8,477 nucleotides of DNA from Candidatus Thalassarchaeaceae archaeon. Its GTDB lineage: Archaea; Thermoplasmatota; Poseidoniia; Poseidoniales; Thalassarchaeaceae. Under the pieces are notes generated by a model. It ran no database searches and was not told the origin of the DNA. It saw only the letters and a program-made list of their open reading frames with translations. Location: positions 1 through 8,477 of the forward strand of contig DUIL01000179.1 in the NCBI GenBank assembly GCA_013330385.1. Direction: 5' to 3'. Shown here one piece after another: positions 1 through 6,000 of this stretch (the stretch's first letter is position 1; the number at the start of each line of letters is the position of its first letter). Both the position numbers and the translations under genes were made by a program.

Positions 1-1
1 T

Positions 2-529
2 GATTTGTCGGCTGACATAGTAACTTCTGCTTGGGATCCAATCATCCCCAACCTGAATGCCGGCGAGATGTGCGATGCCATTATCTCGGCGATGACGAAG
101 ACAGAAGCGCGCGAACAAGTCGTTGACTTCACTCGTGGTTACTACACAAGTAGCCAGGGTGTAATCGGCGCAGCTGGTTCGGCTGTTATATCGGATGTCT
201 CTGAACTGAATGCTGCTGGAACAACAGTAGCAGTACAGTCTGGAACAACCTCTGATCTCTACGCACAGGAGAACCTCGGTGATGCTACAATAGCAGCATA
301 CGATGACTTCCCGTCAGTAGTAGCAGCAGTTGGAAATGGCGAAGCGGATTATGCAATGGGTGACTCACCTGTACTTGCATTGTCTGGTGACCTAATGACA
401 ACTTTCTCTGATGAGACTTTCGGACTCGCTGTACGTGAGGACTCGGGCCAACTGCTCGATGCCCTCAACGTCGCTATCACCGCAATCGTTGATTCCGGTG
501 AGTACGACTCGATTTTCGGTGCTTGGTTC
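2..529 (+). other. Domain: family 3 solute-binding domain (polar amino-acid type), N-terminal part missing
   Basis: This covers residues 1-175 of the polyprotein and begins at the second beta strand of lobe 1 (ADIVTSAWD). It runs through the lobe crossover VDFTRGYYTSSQGVIG, the lobe 2 ligand loop AVQSGTTSDLY and the return segment GNGEADYAMGDSP, and closes with EYDSIFGAWF, the usual C-terminal helix of the family. The residues that in LAO/HisJ-type proteins bind the ligand carboxylate (Arg, here R36) and alpha-amino group (Asp, here D120) are present, so the domain looks functional if its missing part is intact upstream. Confidence 0.85.
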
Positions 530-2956
530 GATGGAGCTGTTGTCCTAACCGATGACCGTGACGCGAGCACCGCAACCGCTTACCCTGCTGCAGCAGAGGG
601 TTCAACCTTGACTGCAGTATTGGAATCCGGTTCACTCAGGCTATGTTCAGATACAGCATATCCTCCATTCGAGAATCTCGATGAAAATGGCAACGCTGTT
701 GGATTCGATGTTGATATCGCAAATGCACTCGTCGATGAGATGGCAGCGCATTACATGAATGCTGATAACCAAGTATTCGACGGTACAATGAAGATTGGTA
801 TGCTAAACCCAATGACTGGTCCAATCGCAGTCTATGCACCTCCGTTCTCGGTTGCTGCACTGATGGCAATTGACGACCTCAATGCAATGGGTGGAGACTT
901 CGAACTTGTAGAAGCAGACTCCGGTTGTGACGGTACTGTCGCAGCTACAGCAGCACAGACTCTTGTCGACGCTGGTGTAGTAGGTGTTGCTGGTGCAGCA
1001 TGTTCCGGTGCTTCAATGGCTGCTAACGCTGTACTCAGTGCAGCAGGAGTTGTACAGGTATCATACGCAAGTACCAACCCTGGTCTTTCTGACGCTGCTG
1101 CTTACCCACACTTCTACCGTGTGGTTCCAAGCGACGCCATACAGGGTCCAGCCATGTCTGACATGGTGGGTGCTGCTGGCGTGGGCAACCCGGCTCTGAT
1201 CCACATGACCAACGACTACGGTTCTGGTCTGGCAGACGCCTTCGCGGATGCTTGGGGCGGGGAGGAATTCCTGTGCACCAAGATCGGATACGCGGATGAC
1301 CAAACAGACTTCGCAGCAGAAGCACAGGCTATTGACGATGCCGGTTGCGATTCGGTGGTCATGGTGAGCTACTCCGCTGATGGTGCAGCTATCCTTGAGA
1401 CAATGGCCTACCTCGGCATGTCTCTGCCAACTTTTGGTGCAGATGGAATTGCTGACTCAGCCTTCTTGGATGACTTTTCAGCCCCAGCTGCCGCTAACGG
1501 TGTCCAAGCAACTAAGCCTCGTGCAGGCTCTAGTGCTGGAGACTTCGTAGAGCGCTGTGCTGCAAATGCAGACTGTGCTGGTGGCATTTACACTGCTGAG
1601 ACATACGATGCAGTAATGATGATTGGAAAGGCCGCTATGATGGAGAACGGCGCTAACATGCCTTCCCACATGGGAATGGTAGGTAATGACTACCAAGGAG
1701 CATCTGGAGTACACACTTTCGATGCTGCAGGTGATGTTGCCGGAGCAGGTTACGATTTGTGCCGCTTCGATGCACTATCAACCACAGATGTCTTCTTCAG
1801 TTGCCGAGCATATTGGACCCGTGACGGCGGAATTGAGGCCACCGAATTTACTGGAATGACAGTCAAGATCGGTTTCCTTAACCCAATGACTGGCCCAATC
1901 GCTGTATACGCGCCAGGATTCGCAGCAGCATCGGCTGTTGCTCTGAACATGATGAACGTCGCAGGCTGGGGATCCGGCCTACAGTTCGAGATGGTCATGG
2001 CAGATTCGGGATGTGACGGAACTGCAGCAGCCGCTGCAGCTCAGACTCTAGTAGATGCTGGAGTTATTGGCGTAGTTGGAGCAGCATGTTCTGGTGCTTC
2101 AATGGCTGCTAACGCTGTACTCAGCGCGGCAGGAATTCCAATGATTTCGTATGCAAGTACTAACCCAGGTCTAAGTGATGCATCAGCATATCCACACTTC
2201 TTCCGTGTGGTTCCAAGCGATGCAATTCAGGGCCCAGCTCTAGCTGATGTAGTCGCTGCAGGTGGCTCCAGCAATATCGCACTTCTGCACATGACCAACG
2301 ACTACGGTTCAGGTCTTGCAGATTCGTTTGATGATGCTTGGACAGATGCTGGAAACAGCCTCTGTACTAAGATAGGCTATGCTGACACCGATACCGACTT
2401 TACCTCTCAGGTTCAGTCAGTTGTCGATGGTGGCTGTGACAGTGTAATGTTGATTTCGTACGCTGCAGATGGTGCTGCAATCGTTGAGGAGTTATCTGCT
2501 CAAGGATTCAGTGGAGCAATCTACGGTGGAGATGGAGTTGCTGAAGAGGGACTTTGTGCTTCGATGGCAGATGACTCAATCTGTGACGGAATAGTTGCAA
2601 CTAAGCCAGCATCCGCTACACCTAACGAGCGCTCGATGGCTTTCGCCGCAATTTGTGGCGGAATCCCAGACTGTGCTGGTGGTATCTACACCGCTGAGGC
2701 ATTCGATGCTATGATCATCATGGGATACGCGTACTTCGCAGGCGCAACTGCACCTGCTGGTACCTCAATGACCCAGTTGATTGCAGCAACAGGCCAAGGC
2801 TTCGTTGGTGCTAGTGGTGTCCACAGCTTCGATGCTGTTGGAGATGTAGCTGGAAACGGTTACTGTGTTGGAACTTTCAACCATGACGCAACAACTGGTG
2901 TATCCTTCGATTGTGACCGATTCTGGTCACGAGACGGCGGAATCACCAACGCTTGA
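2..2956 (+). CDS. Multidomain substrate-binding polyprotein (SBP family 3 + partial SBP family 3 + two LivJ-type domains), 5'-truncated
   Basis: This is an extracytoplasmic amino-acid-binding protein of an ABC importer. The reading frame is already open at the window edge, in the middle of a domain, so the true start and any signal peptide or lipobox lie upstream. Counting the codon at 5 as residue 1, residues 1-175 are most of a family 3 (HisJ/GlnH-like) binding domain, with SAWDPIIPNLNAG, the carboxylate-binding Arg in TKTEAR (R36), the QSGTTSDLY ligand loop and Asp of MGDSP (D120). Residues ~198-250 restart a second family 3 domain (CSDTAYPPFENL, GFDVDIANALVDEM) that breaks off after its first helix. 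Residues 262-617 and 618-983 are two complete LivJ-type (Peripla_BP_6) domains, each starting with KIG.LNPMTGPIAVYAP and ending W.RDGGI. Both keep the ligand contacts of E. coli LivJ: Ser after the second Cys of SGCDG...AACSG, and Ala/Thr of YASTNP. The chain is very acidic and rich in Ala and Gly, with no C-terminal anchor. A terminator follows it, ahead of the matching permease. Substrates are inferred, not shown. Confidence 0.9.
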   Translation, partial: DLSADIVTSAWDPIIPNLNAGEMCDAIISAMTKTEAREQVVDFTRGYYTSSQGVIGAAGSAVISDVSELNAAGTTVAVQSGTTSDLYAQENLGDATIAAYDDFPSVVAAVGNGEADYAMGDSPVLALSGDLMTTFSDETFGLAVREDSGQLLDALNVAITAIVDSGEYDSIFGAWFDGAVVLTDDRDASTATAYPAAAEGSTLTAVLESGSLRLCSDTAYPPFENLDENGNAVGFDVDIANALVDEMAAHYMNADNQVFDGTMKIGMLNPMTGPIAVYAPPFSVAALMAIDDLNAMGGDFELVEADSGCDGTVAATAAQTLVDAGVVGVAGAACSGASMAANAVLSAAGVVQVSYASTNPGLSDAAAYPHFYRVVPSDAIQGPAMSDMVGAAGVGNPALIHMTNDYGSGLADAFADAWGGEEFLCTKIGYADDQTDFAAEAQAIDDAGCDSVVMVSYSADGAAILETMAYLGMSLPTFGADGIADSAFLDDFSAPAAANGVQATKPRAGSSAGDFVERCAANADCAGGIYTAETYDAVMMIGKAAMMENGANMPSHMGMVGNDYQGASGVHTFDAAGDVAGAGYDLCRFDALSTTDVFFSCRAYWTRDGGIEATEFTGMTVKIGFLNPMTGPIAVYAPGFAAASAVALNMMNVAGWGSGLQFEMVMADSGCDGTAAAAAAQTLVDAGVIGVVGAACSGASMAANAVLSAAGIPMISYASTNPGLSDASAYPHFFRVVPSDAIQGPALADVVAAGGSSNIALLHMTNDYGSGLADSFDDAWTDAGNSLCTKIGYADTDTDFTSQVQSVVDGGCDSVMLISYAADGAAIVEELSAQGFSGAIYGGDGVAEEGLCASMADDSICDGIVATKPASATPNERSMAFAAICGGIPDCAGGIYTAEAFDAMIIMGYAYFAGATAPAGTSMTQLIAATGQGFVGASGVHSFDAVGDVAGNGYCVGTFNHDATTGVSFDCDRFWSRDGGITNA
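590..790 (+). other. Domain fragment: start of a second family 3 solute-binding domain, broken off at a fusion junction
   Basis: After a short linker, the sequence restarts the family 3 fold: LTAVLESGSLRLCSDTAYPP, FENLDENGNAVGFDVDIANA, then LVDEMAAHYMNADNQ. A full domain would go on for about 170 more residues. Here it passes directly into the first LivJ domain at VFDGTMKIG (about residues 246-262). It therefore has the first strand and helix but lacks most of the ligand-binding residues. It may be a relic of domain loss, a linker made from an old domain, or an assembly artefact between repeated copies. Confidence 0.8.
788..1855 (+). other. Domain: LivJ-type periplasmic binding domain, copy 1 (Peripla_BP_6)
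   Basis: Residues 262-617 form a full-length domain (about 356 residues, typical for LivJ). The Cys pair SGCDG/AACSG matches the disulfide of E. coli LivJ, and Ser-after-Cys plus YASTNP correspond to its alpha-carboxylate and alpha-amino contacts. PHFYRVVPSDAIQGPAM and HMTNDYGSGLADAF are standard family stretches. Three further possible Cys pairs are visible (FLCTKIGY with DAGCDS; ERCAANADC; YDLCRFD with FSCRAYW), which suits an oxidising extracytoplasmic setting. The domain starts at a methionine codon, but no ribosome binding site precedes it and the frame is continuous. Confidence 0.9.
1007..2310 (+). repeat. Direct DNA repeat between the two LivJ-domain copies (offset 1086 bp)
   Basis: The two LivJ-domain copies keep long exact nucleotide matches. 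A 32-base block at 1007-1038 recurs at 2093-2124, and a 23-base block at 1202-1224 recurs at 2288-2310, both at the same 1086-base offset. Between these blocks the copies differ mostly at third codon positions. This shows intragenic duplication, with either strong constraint or later homogenisation at these motifs. Confidence 0.9.
1856..2953 (+). other. Domain: LivJ-type periplasmic binding domain, copy 2 (Peripla_BP_6)
   Basis: Residues 618-983 form a second complete LivJ domain, closely similar to copy 1 over its whole length, with the same Cys pair, YASTNP ligand motif, HMTNDYGSGLAD stretch and C-terminal FWSRDGGI. It has an extra six residues near its N-terminus (AGWGSGLQF region) and an additional Cys pair (GLCASMADDSIC) that copy 1 lacks. 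Copy 1 has AFLDDFSAPAAANG in the corresponding ligand-cleft region, so the two copies may differ in specificity. The protein ends five residues after the last conserved Gly-Gly. Confidence 0.9.
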
Positions 2957-2993
2957 ATCTGTTGATTAACAACAAAATAGGGAACGTAAAGCC

Positions 2994-3038
2994 CCTCAGC
3001 GGGGTCAAACCCGCTGAGGAGCCCCCCACCTTTTTTTT
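2994..3038 (+). terminator. Hairpin plus T-tract terminator after the binding-protein gene
   Basis: CCTCAGCGGG (2994-3003) and CCCGCTGAGG (3010-3019) form a perfect 10-bp stem with a six-base GTCAAA loop. After an 11-base C-rich spacer comes a run of eight T (3031-3038). Archaeal termination depends mainly on the T-tract, so the hairpin may instead protect the 3' end of the abundant binding-protein mRNA. Its place between the binding-protein and permease genes suggests that the binding protein is made in excess over the membrane complex. Confidence 0.8.
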
Positions 3039-3043
3039 CTATG

Positions 3044-3051
3044 AATAAATA
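3044..3051 (+). promoter_or_regulatory. Possible archaeal TATA box for the permease-ATPase operon
   Basis: AATAAATA is the only TATA-like element in the 122-base gap and lies just after the terminator T-tract. Its centre is about 31 bases before the TTG start at 3079. A transcript starting about 26 bases downstream of the centre would therefore have a leader of only a few bases, as expected for leaderless or short-leader archaeal genes. The call rests on position and composition only. Confidence 0.45.
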
Positions 3052-3078
3052 CGTACAGTAGGTTGAATGGTGGTTTAG

Positions 3079-6000
3079 TTGCTGAATAATCTCAGCTCTG
3101 GACTTCACGCATTCAACAACCAATCTAGATTAGTCAAAAGACTCACTATTGCCACCTTATTGGTAATTGATTCATGGATGGGAATCAGATACGGTTATGC
3201 CTCATTGAATCTACTCGACTATCTCGTAGGAGGAGGCATTCCCGATGATATGGTATGGTTACTCCAGACGGTCATCGCAATTTCTGGTGCCTTTTTCTTC
3301 ATCAAAATATTATTCGATGACGTCCCGGTTAGTTGGGGCCGCACCATTGGAATAGCCTGCTCACCCCTATTTCTTCTAGTGATGATATGGCTTACATTGA
3401 ACATCTTACTCAAGGGGCAATCTTCGGATGCAAAAATCACACTCGATTTAGTGTCAATTAGCGTAGGTACTCTGACTTGGTCATCAACATATCTCGCTAT
3501 TGCGGTGGGCCTCACTCTGACTTACAAGGTTCAGCGATACGGTAATTTCGCACAGTCTGAGTTTTTCATGATTGGAATGTATCTTGCTATGATTATGGTA
3601 TGGTCTGATCATTTCTTTCCTCTAGTGGATTACCCAACTGATGGTGTCATTGTATGGTCTCTCTTACTATGGACTATTCTCGCTGCATTCATTCTCACTG
3701 GTGTGGCTGGAATACTCATTGATCGACTAGTATACCGCGGATTCCGCAAGAAAGATGCTTCTCCTCAAGTTATGATGATTGCTTCACTTGGTGTTGCACT
3801 AATTCTACGCGCAATTGTATACTTGCGTTTTGGTGCTGGAAAGAAATTGTTTGAGCCCGATGCTGATTGGCGAATTCCAAGTCTGCGCTGGGACCTCCCC
3901 ACTTACAAATTCAGTACTAATCTGGGTGTCACAGAATTGAGACCTAGTGAGGATGCGAATGGGAATGGTGAATTCGACACTGATATTTACACTCAAGCAC
4001 AAGCTGATGCCGGGGAAATTCCAGTTGGTTCGCAGGTGGGAGATATCATTCCAGGAACAGGAGAAGACCTAGATGGAGATGGCCGATTCGACTCTAATCC
4101 TGAAAGTTATACTCACGGAACCTGTGAACAATCTCGAACCTACACACAAGCGCACGAAGATGCAGGCGAGATACCAGACGGTTCCCAGGTAGGTGACATC
4201 ATTCCATCTGACTCACTGGCGTACGGAACCGGAAGTCCAGCGGAAACTTACACAGACGTGCATTTGGATAGCGATCTAATTCCAGACGGTTCGATGGTCG
4301 GTGACCTAATTCCATCCGATTCATTGGCATACGGAACAGGTGAACCGGTTTATCAGCGAATGGTAAGTTCTGGTTGGAGCCCAGACACTGTCGATGGTAG
4401 CAAACCTATGTTCGAAGTATATGACATGGCATCCAACTGTATTGACCATGCAACAACGGGATACGCGTACTACAAGGGCGCAATGCCGGTTGTGATTTTT
4501 AGCGCTGTTTTCTTACTCCTAATTCTCCTAACAAAAACTCGTCTTGGCCGCCGTATGCGAGCGGTTGCAGATAATCCTGATTTGGCCGCATCCAGCGGAA
4601 TCAATGTCGAACGCGTCCATATGATGAGCGCCTTCCTTTCTGCGGGTCTTTCAGGTATAGGCGGAGCCATTTTCGCAATGACTGTGAGATATACTCCAGA
4701 GACTGCATTCTCTCTCCTTCTTCCATCCTTCGCTGTGATAGTTCTAGGGACAATTGGATCAATCCCAGGTGCAATTGTGGGTTCACTAATTATTGGTTTC
4801 GTGAGGGCTCTTTCATCTCCTGTTCTTATTGGAATTGGTCTGCCCTTGGGTCGCTCAAATTACACGGCTCTAGATGGAGTTATGCCGTACATATTCCTCA
4901 TTGCCATCTTGATGATTATGCCTGAAGGAATTGGTGATGCATATGAGAAATGGAAAGTAGATCGGCTCAGAAAACGAGCCGAAGAAGATTCCGAACCATC
5001 CAAACAAGTTGGAGCGGCTCTCGCCATATTGCCTACTGGAGCACTTGGTTTGCATAATTTGCAACAGCGAAAAGGCTCTCGCGGCCAATCTATGATGATA
5101 GTAACAATCGGTTCCTATGTATTCATGCGATTAGCTCGCTTCATAGGAGTAAATTCCTATGCTGACGGTTCGTGTTCCGAAACTTGCGAAACTTATGGAA
5201 ATGAAACAAACTTAGAACTCTTGACTGGACGCACTGACGGAACTTTCACACTTGCTGACGCTCCATTTACCAATTCCACATCGACATGGAAGAGGGATAC
5301 ATTCCCAGAAGCCCCAGATCCTCCAAGCGACATAGATCCATCTCTACATGATAGTTGGACCTCCGAATACATCGCACCTTACATCGAAAACGCCAATCAA
5401 GTTTGGTTTGATTTAATGAGTAACGAGATTACTCTAGTCAATACAATTTCAGATCTTGGAGACGTTGTTTGGCCATTGATTCCAATACTTATCTGGCTTA
5501 TCGCTATGATTGAGGGGATTTACTTACTCCAAGGTCGTGATGATGACCCACTTAGGCCGGCGATAGAGAAATTCAACGATATTTCATCTTCGTTTTCCTC
5601 TCTAAACCTGAATCCAACAACTAATTCAATAACAAATCTACTGAGTACTATTCCTCAATTTATTGCTGAAAAAACCATACATCCATTACGGGATTCTATG
5701 AAATCAAATGAAATCTCTCTTAATCCTTTCAAGAAAATAGCACCCTATGGACGCGAGAGCCCGAAGGGGTCGTGGATATTGTTTGGATTCCTGATGTTTG
5801 TTCTTATCCTATTCCTTGCATGGCTACCCGTTGCCGAACAAGATGGAATGCGATTCATCAAGGTGCTTCAAGTGTCGAATGTCCTTATCACGCTCTCAAT
5901 ATTTGCCTTGATGGCTTTCTCTCTCAACTTACATACGGGCGTGACTGGAATGGTCAATTTCGGTGTAATATTCTTCGTAGGAGTAGGATCAATCGTAGTT

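Noticed and set aside
5..7. TTG at 5 as the start of the binding-protein gene
   Set aside because: It lies in mid-domain (lobe 1 of a family 3 binding protein) and the frame is open through the window edge, so the gene begins upstream.
788..790. ATG as the start of a separate LivJ gene
   Set aside because: The domain starts here, but no ribosome binding site precedes it, the frame is continuous from upstream, and a stand-alone protein would lack a signal peptide. The same applies to ATG 1856.
984..1199. + strand ORF of 71 codons in another frame
   Set aside because: It is the out-of-frame reading of the ACSGASMAAN...YASTNP region of the binding protein, with no ribosome binding site and no recognisable motif.
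1035..1325. -strand ORFs opposite the LivJ copy 1 domain (also 1061-1303, 832-1077, 636-869)
   Set aside because: They lie antisense to an unmistakable domain with conserved motifs, are mutually overlapping, and have Arg/Pro/His-rich low-complexity products typical of shadows.
3219..3515. -strand 98-codon ORF opposite the permease N-terminus
   Set aside because: It is antisense to continuous membrane helices, and its ribosome binding site and promoter are not evident.
3988..4341. CRISPR-like or non-coding repeat array
   Set aside because: The repeats are visible in protein, are diverged at silent positions, and lie in frame in the permease. There are no uniform repeats or unique spacers.
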